DNA of 64,000 nt. Source: Hofstenia miamia. Its lineage: Eukaryota > Xenacoelomorpha > Acoela. Of this stretch, positions 21,511 through 33,108 are shown in pieces (the first letter of the stretch is position 1; every line of letters starts with the position of its first letter). The notes below the pieces were generated by a model, which was not told where the DNA came from, ran no database searches, and saw only the letters and a list, made by a program, of their open reading frames with translations. Both the position numbers and the translations under genes were made by a program. The stretch spans positions 1,826,589 to 1,890,588 of the forward strand of contig SCFE01000003.1 in NCBI GenBank assembly GCA_004352715.1, in the 5' to 3' direction.

Positions 21511-24180
21511 TCACAAATGTGATAAGGAATTAATTTTAAAACAAAGGTTCTTCTGTGGAAAATCTTTGATAGATTACAAATTCTATAATAATGATAATAA
21601 TGCAGCAAGAAATTACTATCCATAGCCTGAAAAGTACATTTTCTCCTAAATATTGCATGCTTGTTTAGTTTTCTACATTTATCGACACTATTTAGAGATT
21701 TATCAGTTTTGGAAATTGTAAAAAAATCTCTAAATATGGAATATTTTATCTTTCTCCAATTAAAATTTTTTACAAGATCTTCTTTTCTTATACTATGGTA
21801 CAACATTAGCAATTTTTAAATAATCTGCCTATGTTGATTCTACTCAACATAGACTAAATAAGTCACACATAGATCTCAATATAACATTTAGAGCACCTTT
21901 CAACAACCAGGGTAAAAATTCACAATGACCTTTAGCTCTGTCCCAATTAATTCTCCATGTTTCTTTGTAGAATTCTACAAAGAGTAAGAATCTTTGTCAT
22001 TAGGGATCAATCATGTTTTTTTATATTATGATGTTCATGATAGAACAGTTTAAACTTTGTGGATAGATTGTCATTTATTCAAAACTTCTCAAAGCTTTCA
22101 TTTGAAATTTTACTTTTCTATTTTTTGATAAAACATTCACTATCTTTAAATATAATTGTGGCTGATGGCTTCTCAAAATAGTGTCTTTAATAAGAAGTAT
22201 AAAATAATATAGAAAAAACAAACACATTACATACTGATATATAGCCTACAGGCTAATAAGACTAATTGTCCTAAATTGTGTAATCACTATTATAGAATTT
22301 GTACATGACCAAGATTTTCCTGAAATTAATTTTTACTCAAGTATAAATCTTTTCACGCAATTTTGAATTTTTTTCAATTTCGGACTTTCTTTAGGTAGCT
22401 TTTTCCATTGCTTTATACCTAAGTTTGAGAATGAGTTTTCTTTTAATTTACGTCTAAACTTAGTGACAACGAATTTTTAAATTGTCTATCAAAAATGTTT
22501 CTGAATTCACCAGGTGACACTAGTGCAAAACACTTGACTTGGCTAACTGTGATATTTTAAAACAAGAGAATATATGGTAATATATATGGTTATATGAATT
22601 TGCCAGCATTTTAACATAAAGACTTGGAATAATTGATTTTTTTAGCTAACCCATGATAATTTTTAGAACAAAATGAATATATTGTTATATGAATTTGGTA
22701 ATGTTTTAACCTGGAATAATTAGAGTGTTCACCAATGTAAATTAACATAGCGTTCTAGTTTAAATAATTATATCATTTATATCTATATGTTAGTATTTAT
22801 TCTATGTTGGTATTTAATTAGATGTATACATACATGCATGTATGGGATATGAAAAAGATAAATACAAAACTATCGATTTCACATTCAAATTTAGCATGTG
22901 GGAAGAAGGATGACTAAAATTAAAGTAATCATTGGTTTAGTAAATTTAATAGTACACAATACTATTTATTATACAATTTAGAAATAATTTGTTAGTGGAA
23001 GATTTTCTAAAAATAAATCTAATCAATTAAGTGTAATATTAGTTAGTATAGTTTATGTAATAAATTTTGGTTTGGGTGAAAACAATATATTACGGTTAAA
23101 TGGATACATGCCATGTATAATATAATTAGAGTAAAATAACTATATACATTTATTCACAGGTTAATATACAATATTCTAATGAGTGTCCATGATTGAGAAA
23201 AATATTTAATTTATTGTCTTTGATTGCACCATCAATATGTCTGAAAATTTTCTGAATTGCAATGTCTATTGGGAACTCATCTTTGTACAGTTTATCACTG
23301 CTTGCTTTTAAAATTTGCACTACATTTGTTATGATCTATTAGACATTCAATCTGAGCATTTTCTCAATACATATTGTTAACATTTTAAATTGTAATTAAT
23401 GTTTTTATGAGGAGAGTTATCATTATTATCAAATAGCTGCATATACACCTGTTTTTGGGTGAATACATGTTTTTAAATGTTACATTACATTGTCAATTTT
23501 TTTATTTAACACCCAGTTTTGGGTGAATATGTGATTTCAAATATCAATTTTATCTATCACCAGTTTTGGGTGAATACATGATTTATTTAATTGTTACAAT
23601 GACAATTTTATCTAACACCACGTTTTGTGTGAATAAGTGATTTATCTAATTGTTACACTGGTATATATACATTTTTCATGCTTTGCCTCTTTGCAGTTTA
23701 TACTTTTTAAAAAACCAATTATGTGTTATGCCAAAAAACATAAATTATTCTATCTGAGGTTTTTAAAACTTGAAAAGACAATGGTACTTTATCCAACAAG
23801 CTCACCAACATCAGTGTTTTGATCCAGATTAAACAAGAGCAATTTCTTTCAAATGGTTGACAAAATTACAAACTACATCTGTATTTACACTACAAATGGG
23901 AGTGGTTTTATATTAAAATCAATAAATAGAGTGGGGCTTTGAGTGTCCAAATATTGTCCAAGTCATGGAAGATCCTACATTACATTACCTGATTACCTTA
24001 AAAGAAATAACTTTTTAGTAAATCTAAAAACTGTTTCTTATATTCAGTTCTAGCCTGCCCTGAAATTAAAACTGGATTGAAATTGTACACATGAACACAT
24101 TTCTACTATCCCTAAAGTATACAGGTCTAATGTTCCTGCTATCAGTAAATGATATATGTATTTTTGAAGCATGGAGCTCA
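21511..24180. other. Intergenic stretch without a supported gene
   Basis: No recognisable domain was found. The minus-strand frames at 21250-21812 overlap the RT remnant and look like chance frames. A minisatellite at 23448-23660 is listed separately. Confidence 0.45.
23448..23660. repeat. Imperfect tandem repeat, about 55-65 bp unit, four copies
   Basis: Four diverged copies are built around CACC(C/A)AGTTTTGGGTGAATA followed by an ATGT(G)ATTT...AATTTTATCTAACA segment. The TTGGGTGAATA-type core recurs at about 23457, 23519, 23568 and 23626. Confidence 0.7.
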
Positions 24181-24184
24181 ATAA

Positions 24185-26880
24185 ATGTTAATGTATATGC
24201 ACTAAATGATTGATGTCTTGTGCTGGCATACATGTCATCATGCTCATATCAACAAAGTGTAAATCTGTTGCTGATTGATGAAGATGATAAGATCCACTAT
24301 TTAGCAATCACAAACCTTGATGTGTGTCTGTGATTTTTTGAAAATGGAAATCATGATTTTTTTTGCCTGAAATGCTTGTCAGGCTTCAAGACTTGAGAGA
24401 ATTTATCAAAACACAAAAATAAATGCAACAGAATTGCAGAGCCCAACATCATGTTTCCAGATCCAGCAGACAAGATCAAATTTAAAGCATTTGCAGCACA
24501 GAATTATGTACCTTTTGTGGGAAGCCTAGACATTGAGGCAATTTCAAGAAAGGTCCACAACATGCAGCTGAACCCATCTACTAGCTACACAGTGCACAAA
24601 TTGGAACAAATTCCATCTAGTGTCTGTGTAGTGACTAGTAGCATGGGAAAGATATTATCATGCAAAATATATACTAGCAAAAATTGTATGGAGGAAGGAT
24701 GGAATCATTTATGTGAATTGACAAAACAATCATATGAGATGAAGCAAAAACATCATGAGTTAATAATTTTTGAGGAGCAGCAAAAAATAATGTTGGCAGC
24801 AGCAACCCAATGTATATTTTGTAAAAATGCATTTGCACATAATGATGTCAAAGTTATTGATCATTGTCATTTTAGCAGAAAAATTAGAGGTGTCATGCAT
24901 AATGATTAAAATATTTTAAATTGGAGCCCACAATTTACACCAGTTCTTATGCATAACAGGAGCAAGTATGATGTGCATATTTTGCTAAAAAGTTTATGTA
25001 TGAAAGACAGAGAGAAGGTATCATGCATCCCATGTACATTGGAGGTGTTTCTATCAATTAGTTTAATGGTACCTATAGACGGCTATAATGACACACATGG
25101 AATTTATAAGCCCATATACGAGGAGCTAAGATTTTTTGACAGCTATCATTTCATAGCCAACAGTCTATCAAACCTTGCAGAAAACATCAGTGCAGAAAAA
25201 TATCAATTTTTTGAGAGAAGGAATGGGGCAACAGAAGGCATCAGTATTTTCTCAAGGCAAAGGCCAATTTTCTTATATGTGGTTTGACAGTTTTGATAAA
25301 TTTAATGAAGTGGGGCTACCATATTTAGAACATTGGGGGGATGCATTGACTGGATTTTGAACATGAAAATTCATGGGTGTTGGGTGAATCTGAGACATTT
25401 AGACAGTTCCATGACAATTATTTACAAGCTGACATGTTATTACTATTAGATGTTATCAGAGAATTTAGAATACAGAGCATGGAGACGTACAATCTTGACC
25501 CCACCCACTTTTCTATACTATCAAATTTTAGTTGGCATGCGATGTTGAAGTACACAGAAATCTTGCATGGTGCAATACATAATGAAGAATGCTTGAATTT
25601 TATTTTAAACAGTATAAGATGTGGAATGTTCAGTACATATTCAGATAGGTATTTCAAGATGAACAATCCAATGATAGAAGGCTATGATCCAGAGAAAAAG
25701 ACCATTTATGGTTTTTACACAGATGCAAATGCTCTCTATAGCAGAACCATGAGCTTAAACCTCCCTGTAAGCAGACTGACATGGTCTACAGCTAGTATTG
25801 AAAAAATTTTATCCACAGCTCAAGATTCACAAACTGGCTAATTGGTACAAGTTGATCTTAAATATTCGGAATATCTACATGACAAGCACTTTGATTTTCT
25901 GCTTGCTCCACATAAAATGATAATAGAAGACAGGCACCTTTCACCTTACCAGCTCAAGATAAAAAATAGATTAAAAATAAAGTCAGCACCAATACCTAAA
26001 CTTGTGCAAACATTTTATAAAAAAGAAGATTATATTGTTCACTATGAGATCTTGAAGTTTTATTTTGAATGCAGGGTTGAAAATTATGAAATTTCATAAA
26101 GCACTTGAATTTAAGCAGGCACCATTTCTAAAACTGTATATTGATCTAAGCACGAGCAAATGCAAGGCTGCATGTAATGATTTTGAGAAGGCATTCTATA
26201 AATTAATGTCAAATGTGGTGTTTGGAGAATTTGAAGAATCAAATAAACATCAAGTTTGCATACAACCTGGATTCTGTGGAGAAATTGATAAAAAACCAGA
26301 ATTTAAATCATACAATATTATTAGCAAGGATTTAGTTCAAGTTATGCTGGGTCAGATATTTTATGGGACTGCCCAAACTATATTGGAATGGCTATACTTA
26401 ATCTATCAAAGCTATTCATGTTTAGATTCCACTTTGCAATTATGAAGCCTTATTTTAAGAATTGTATAATGCTATAGTATTCAGACACAGATTCCCTGCT
26501 GTATAAAATTAAATCAGAGAATGTTTATACCAAACTTGTCCCACTTTCCCATCATTTCGATTTTTCCAATTTTCTGACAAGTTTGCCTTTATACAGTGAT
26601 GTAAATAAAAAATGTGTATTTGAAAATTCAAGATCAGTCAGTGAGCAGGGTGTTGACACAAGTTGTGACTCTTAAACTGAAGCTGTACTCAATCAAATAT
26701 ACGAAAGATAGCCATGAAGTACTAAAATGGCAAGTGCAAAATGTGTAACCTGATCAGTAAAACGCACAATGAACTTCAACCTGTTCAAATCAATTCTGTT
26801 GGGAGAAGGCATCATCCAAAGGCCCATGACCAGAATAAGATTACATATTCATTTGATTAGTGTGGAAACTTAAAACCATA
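24185..26880 (+). pseudogene. Polinton/Maverick-type protein-primed DNA polymerase B, decayed
   Basis: A series of plus-strand frames gives one collinear polymerase. First comes a C2H2-like motif (CLKCLSGF...LSKHKNKC, about 24370-24430, with a stop inside). Then come VPFVGSLDIEA, an endonuclease VII-like zinc segment CIFC...IDHCHF...RGVMH (24811-24906), and HNRSKYDVHILLKSL, ELRFFDSYHF and DMLLLLDVIREF from the exonuclease region. After these come the polymerase motif A area YTDANALYSRTMSL (about 25720), NDFEKAFYKLMSNVVFG (motif B, about 26180) and the catalytic YSDTDS (26478-26495). Polymerases of this type replicate Polinton elements by protein priming. At least five frameshifts or stops break it. 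No integrase, ATPase or long terminal repeats were found nearby, so this is an isolated remnant. Confidence 0.85.
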
Positions 26881-29800
26881 TTGCACTGTCATGATACAAT
26901 AACAAGCACTATCTTGTTAATAGCATAGAAACGCTACCATATAGATATAAAGATAATTTAATATGCGTGTATGTTTATAAGGTTAAAATTCTTGTTTAAA
27001 TATCAAAAAGATTAATAATAATTCGCCATCCATCAGTTCTTCTACACTAATTGATGACGGAGTAAAACGCCTCCACCTAGGTATATGGAAATTTATTTGT
27101 ACGCATTAATAATTAATGTTTTAGACTCTGATACATAGTAATAATAATTCCCATTCATTCTCCACCTCTCGCCTGTACTTGCTCCAAGTTTTCATATATG
27201 GCAATTATGAAAGTTTTTTGTTTAGTTTATTAACATTTGTGTTTAGATATAATGCCAGTGTTTATGTATAGTTAGCTCACTCCCATCGTTGTGTCTATGT
27301 ATTTGTTATACCCTCTCCACATATGTCATTTCACAAGAATAATTATTACAAATAATAACTTGTTTAGAAAAAAATCCATGTGTGTTTGAATGCCTTTCGT
27401 TTAAAGTTTGCTCGCCAACTGAAAAAAAACCTACTCAAAAATGATCTGTGTTCGTATTTTTATCTCACAAATGATATACACTATTTAATTGATTATTTGT
27501 TTACATGTGTGCTTAGCTTCTACAAAAATGCAAGCTGAAAAATGATATATTCTCTGCAAATTAGAAGAAATGTCTCCTTCAAAAAAACATTTGTTTCTTT
27601 CAACACTCAGGTATAATATATATCACAAGTATATTACACGCAATGGATTTGTTTAGAGATTTCCAATTGAATGATATATGCTCACAGTTTGAGTGGAATA
27701 CCTCTTTGCTGCTGACGAATATCATAAAATATACAGTAAAGGAAATTAATTATATATTTTGCTATGGATTATTTAGTTTTGCCAACTATACAAAAAGATC
27801 ACCATCTCTACTGATTTGGTCTAAAACATTTAGTCCGCTGTTGTTCTACCAGAAGAAAAAAGCACTGTTTCTGTTATAAACAATTTCCTTTTCATTACTC
27901 ACTCTCTATTAAAGTGATACATTTTATTGGGGATTTTGTTTTAAATACATTGTTTAGTTTGACAGTGTCCCCTCATACATAACACCATGTTTGATAATTG
28001 AAAGATGTTTACATGATAGAAAGATTTCTCAAAGCATCAACAGTTCAGTAGTAGAAAAATATTAAAATATGTGATATTAACACTTTATTTAGGTCTGACA
28101 TTGTTACTTTCCTCTCTATGTATTCACAAAGAAATGAAAGCCAGATTTTAAAAGTGTCTTAAAGTAAAAACACGTGTTGGGTTTACAATATTGAATTATT
28201 CGTCAAGGCGAGAGACAATGCATGGTTTTAGTCAGGGAAGACAGTTTTCAAAAATATTAATGGGGACCTATTAGTTTTCTCGCATTAATATCAATTTCTC
28301 ATGTCTTGCTATAATTAATTCAATAGTGATAAAAATAGAGTGAAATTGTTAATTTTTACAATAAATATTAGAGAATAATGTATTAAAACAGAATGTCTAA
28401 AATTTCGACTTATAGATTAATTGTTGAATGTGCAAAAGAATGGAAGATACACAGTGAATGAAGAAAATACGCGTCTAGCAGATGGTGAAACAGATGAACT
28501 AAAAAATAGACAAATTTACTTGTGTAATTTACCATCATTATAAGTGGAACATGTAGAATATACACGTATTTTTGTCTTATTTTAAAATACAGGTTTTACC
28601 ATGCTCACTTAAATATCTAGTTTTTTAGATTTCGAAAATGACGATTTTGTTTTATTGTGTAAGCTAGACATTGCATTTTTTTACGAATGTCTATAAATTC
28701 TAAACGTTTTATTATCAAATCTACTTTTATTTAATTTCAATGTTTAATATTTTAGGAATCGAAATTCTGTTTTTATACATAAACCATATTTACTCCCTTC
28801 AAAAACTATTTTTGATTTTAATATGAAAGTCTAAATTTCATAACTTTGTAATGTTAACTTGCTTTTATGCATAACCCTGTGTTTAGTTTTTCCGAAAACT
28901 CTTGATTTATCATGTATTATAGTATAAGGACTAATTTTCTGTTTTGTGAAAAATGAATTAAACATGTGGAATTTTTTTACAATGAAATAACAGTGCATTT
29001 GAAAAACGAAATGCAGCTTTTACATGTAATGATTTCGAATTAAAGATTGTACATCAGTCCTATAAACAGTCAAAACGTCAGGAATTTTTATGGATAGGAA
29101 AAATATTAGCCAGCAATTTGAAAACAAGATGTAGCCTTTTACATGTAATGATTCTGAAGCATGTGTTAAACATTGTTCATTGACCTTGTAAGCAGTCGAA
29201 ATATACAGAAATTGGTCATCAAAACATAGTGTGAAAGTATGTGTGTAATAAAACATGTAAACTTAGTTACGTGTGGTATGGCAACATGTAAATAAACATG
29301 TATATGATTCATTTTAAAAATCTAGTAGTCAGCAAACTTAATAATGTCAAGAATGTGAATCACTAATTAAACTGCTCCTTGATATTGCTGAGTCAGCTAA
29401 GTGTTAAAAGAACTTCAGGGTGTCCCATTGGGACAGGGTCTCCTTTATCTATACTACTCACATATTTCAAACTAGTTTATTTTTGATAGTCAAATTTTTG
29501 TTTGTATTCAAGTTATTGTTAAGAGGGTTTCGCTTTGCCAAATTACATAAAATTTATTGGAAATCATTATTACAATAATTAAAAAATCGATAAATTTACA
29601 AAATTCATTTACCACTGCATATATAATTACATTTGAAGATTAATTTTTGGAACAATTGAACAAATCAACATTAAAATTAAGAAAAAATATCTACAAATTA
29701 ACACTGTTAATTTAGTAGGATTTACAGCATACTTTATTCAAATCTAATGATGAGACTCTAGAGATCTTGCTAAAATCATATCAACATTGCCCCTAAATAG

Positions 29801-30010
29801 CACAATTGAGAGAGACTGTAAAAATTTAAAGGGAGCAGTAGCCATATCACTATTGTGAATTTTCTACTATTTTGAAAGGAGGTTCAGCTTCCGAAAAGTC
29901 ATAATTGAGGTAGCTGAGAAGCCTCTAGTGTTTCTAAGGCCAAACGCACATATAAATAACTTGTATTGAAAAGTTTTCTGACTGCAGTCTTGATGTAATT
30001 CTTCTGACCT
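26881..30010. other. Intergenic stretch, nothing recognised
   Basis: AT-rich, with no gene-like structure. The 78-codon frames at 27643-27879 (plus) and 29020-29256 (minus) have no recognisable features. Confidence 0.45.
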
Positions 30011-30039
30011 ATTTATGGAGAAGAAATTAGATAGTTATT

Positions 30040-30600
30040 AGTAAAATCCACGGAATTAGTAATATCTGCATTGGTGAGCTGTTCAACCAAATCATGAGCT
30101 TTAAAAACAAGACGCAAATAAGCACAAAAATGCAGGTCACATCCACGACTATGCCAAAGCCTCCCATATTGATAGGGAAAGATGCTTGATTCCATGCAAT
30201 ATCAGAAAGTGGTAACCCAATGATGCATGAATTAGCATCCAGTAAGGATTCATCAAATTCCCTTGAAATAACCTTACTTTTAGCAGAGGGGTAATAGATC
30301 TCAGAGCATACGTAAGACATGGAGTACTAAAGCACACTAAGAATACCCACAGCAAGTTGAGGATTTCCAAGCTCATTGAGCAGAATGACTCTCTTAAAGG
30401 CAAAGGTTGAAATTGTAGCTGCACATGCAATACAGAAGCATTCGTAAAGCCTGAAAACCATGATAGCAATTTAGAATCGAATTTCTTTTCTCTTGCTCCA
30501 ATTCCATTAAAATCAACAAGCAAAACGCACTCTTCAGAATGAAAAAAATCCTCTTATAAATGGCAATGGAGCATTCCAGCATGAAAACTGACGACATTAC
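30040..30600 (-). mobile_element. LINE reverse-transcriptase C-terminal remnant
   Basis: On the minus strand, about 30320-30140, the sequence reads KVISREFDESLLDANSCIIG and then SDIAWNQASFPINMGGFGI. A WxQAxxPIxxGGLGI block after a helical segment is typical of the region C-terminal to the RT in several LINE groups. Neighbouring frames (30523-30320) appear to continue it upstream, with frameshifts. No catalytic motif is preserved. Clade not determined. Confidence 0.55.
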
Positions 30601-31950
30601 CTAAGCCCTATTCAAACGGCAGATAGTTTTCTTAATGCAACTAGGTTACTTATTCTAAGAATTATTGGACATCCTCTGTCCTATAGAAATTTTCTAAATA
30701 TCAGCTTATTTTTTGTATAGCATTGTTTTACAACCAAGGTATGAAAAAAGCAAGCAAAATAAGCCAGAAAACTAAGTTTGATAAGTTAGGAATTAATTGT
30801 AATGAATTGAATGATATCTGCAAACACAGATGTTAGGTTTATTTTAAAAAAAAACTAAATTTTCAAATTTGATCATCAATGCTGGCATCACATTACTGAA
30901 TGCTTTGATTTGATGGTGCTGATTTGAAGAATATTTGCGCAAAATTTAGTTTTTGCATCATAATTCAATCCGGTATTATATAGGGGAAGGAAATCCTCAG
31001 TTCTTAAGACTGAGTTGCAGAAATAACCCTGACAGAATAGGACTACCAACATCAGCAAAATAGATAAATAAGTCTTTTCTATATGAATATTGGAGCTAGT
31101 AATGTTTCTTTTCCAATTCAGTTTGTATTCTTCAAGAATATGCGGCTTAGTAAAACTCAGCACCAGAATTTATTTGATTTATGTTTGGGGTGTAATTATT
31201 TCCACATGGGGCGCAATACACCCCCTTGGCTACGACCATGTGTAATAGATATAATGGATAAAGAGTTCAGATCTTGAGTTAAACCAGAACTGTTATCTGT
31301 GGCTGATAGGGAGATAAAATCACCATTTTCATAAATTCCAAAAATTTCCTTTTTCTTTTTTGCTTTCATAATTATGTGTATAATTTTTAATAATTTGATT
31401 TTAAATATCTTGTGATCAATCATGCAAATATATTCCAACCATATCAATTTTCTTAACACTAACGCGTAATGTGTGCATTGAAAAACCTGGTTTAGTAAAT
31501 GGCAGTACGATGTGACTCATTGCAACACCTAATGTCTTGTGGGCGTAGAATGTACTAGCATAGCCTGCGTATTGTATCATGCTGACCAAAAGTACCATAT
31601 TGGCTGTTATTTAGCATTAAACCCTATAGATGCTAATATTTAAGAAAAAAAATAATTCGAAAAATGTAGTGTTTTCCAACATGATGGGGTTTCTTGCCTT
31701 AGTAGTAGTAAGAAAGTTTAATCCTAATAAGGCATAACAAAAACAAATAAAGAAGAGTTACAGAACAAAGAAAAACGTTAATAGTAGTTGAATGGTGTTT
31801 TTTCCGACATGCTGAACAGTCGCATATAAAAAAATGCGTGCACTTGTTTGAAACCTCATAGTTGTTTATGAAATAGCACCAAAAATTTGTTTAGTCTTTG
31901 TTTTATAACGAGTGAATCAGCAAATAGATTGATATCCGAATTAATATGAA
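30601..31950. other. Stretch without a supported gene
   Basis: Short overlapping frames occur on both strands (31083-31277, 31196-31459) without recognisable domains. It may contain further decayed LINE sequence. Confidence 0.4.
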
Positions 31951-31954
31951 TTAA

Positions 31955-32907
31955 ATTAGCCACTTTTACAACTTTGTTAAAGTAATACTGGTAAGTGGAT
32001 TGCTTCCGGTAAAAAGATTGTCTGAAAAGCAAGTGATTTGACGAACGCAGGCCTGATCTTGTTTGATCGTAAAGATGTCGAGGTCATAGCAACCATTTAA
32101 AATCTTCTTTAAGAACATCAAATCAAGCAGTTATAATTTGAGAGACATTGGCAGCAAATGAAAACTGATTAGCCTATCTTTATAATTAGCACTACCAACA
32201 ATCCATTTTGCACATCGTTGCTAAAATTTATCGAGTAAATCCAAGTCAGTAGTTTTAGGATACCAGACTGGGGATGCATAAACTAGCCTTGTTAAAATTA
32301 ATGACATATACAACGTTCGTTTTACTGAAGAAAATGCACTAAAAGGATTGCGAAAAACTAGGTTAGAACTTTTAATGCGCTGTCTAACATGGGCCGTCCA
32401 GCCGAGATTTGATGATAGTGTAATTCCAAGATCTTTGACTGTTGAATTTGCGGTTACGAATGAGCAAGCATCCAAATTGAAAGTATTGTTGTCATGTGAA
32501 AAGGTAATTAGTTGAAACTTGTCATTATTGAATTGCATCTGATTTGAATTTGCCCAGGACAAAAGGCGTGAAAAGTCATGATTTATTTGATTACTAGATG
32601 TTCCCAATATTTTTACGTCATCTGCAAATCAAAAAGGAAGACATTCTAAACATTTTTCAGGTAGATCGTTAATAAACACGAGGAATAATGGTGGCCCAAG
32701 AACCGAGCCCTGGGGAACAGCATTTGTAATTTCACACAGTTGTGAAATGCAATTGTTTACTTTGGTTGATTGATAACGATCAGATAAATAAGAAAAAATC
32801 AAACGAAGAAGATTTCCTCCTATTCCAAATTTTGATAGTTTGTTTATCAGAATTCCATGTGGCACCTTGTCAAAAGCTTTTACTAAATCAATATAAAGAA
32901 CGATAGT
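31955..32907 (-). mobile_element. Jockey/CR1-type LINE, 5'-truncated RT remnant
   Basis: Read on the minus strand, the sequence gives [20 protein letters not shown] (motif A, from about 32900), [20 protein letters not shown] (motif B), an in-frame TGA, then FADDVKILG (catalytic FADD, about 32625). The thumb and C-terminal region follow, with LLPMSLKL and FLKKILNGCYDLD, to about 31960. Catalytic residues survive but stops are present. It lies 135 bases beyond the ZMYND10 stop codon and in the same orientation, so it is probably in the 3' flank of that gene. Confidence 0.8.
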
Positions 32908-33041
32908 GGGAATTCACGTTAAATATGCCATTGCACAATAAAAGACATTAAATTCTATTGATACAAAAACTTACATAAATCTGTACATTACTTACATCAA
33001 AATATTTTAAAATAAAATGAAATGCACATTTACAGAATCAA

Positions 33042-33108
33042 CTACTTCGAAGTGGTGAGTGCTTTACACAAGGACTTATGCTTTGACCAGTGCGTTACTT
33101 GACATTTC
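33042..33108 (-). CDS. ZMYND10: ZMYND10 exon 10 (MYND end and stop)
   Basis: Begins after GTTTGCTTTAG, completes an Arg codon and encodes KCQVTHWSKHKSLCKALTTS, supplying the last zinc ligands; TAG at 33044-33042. Confidence 0.93.

Noticed and set aside
27643-27879. 78-codon plus-strand frame
   Set aside because: No known domain or coding context.
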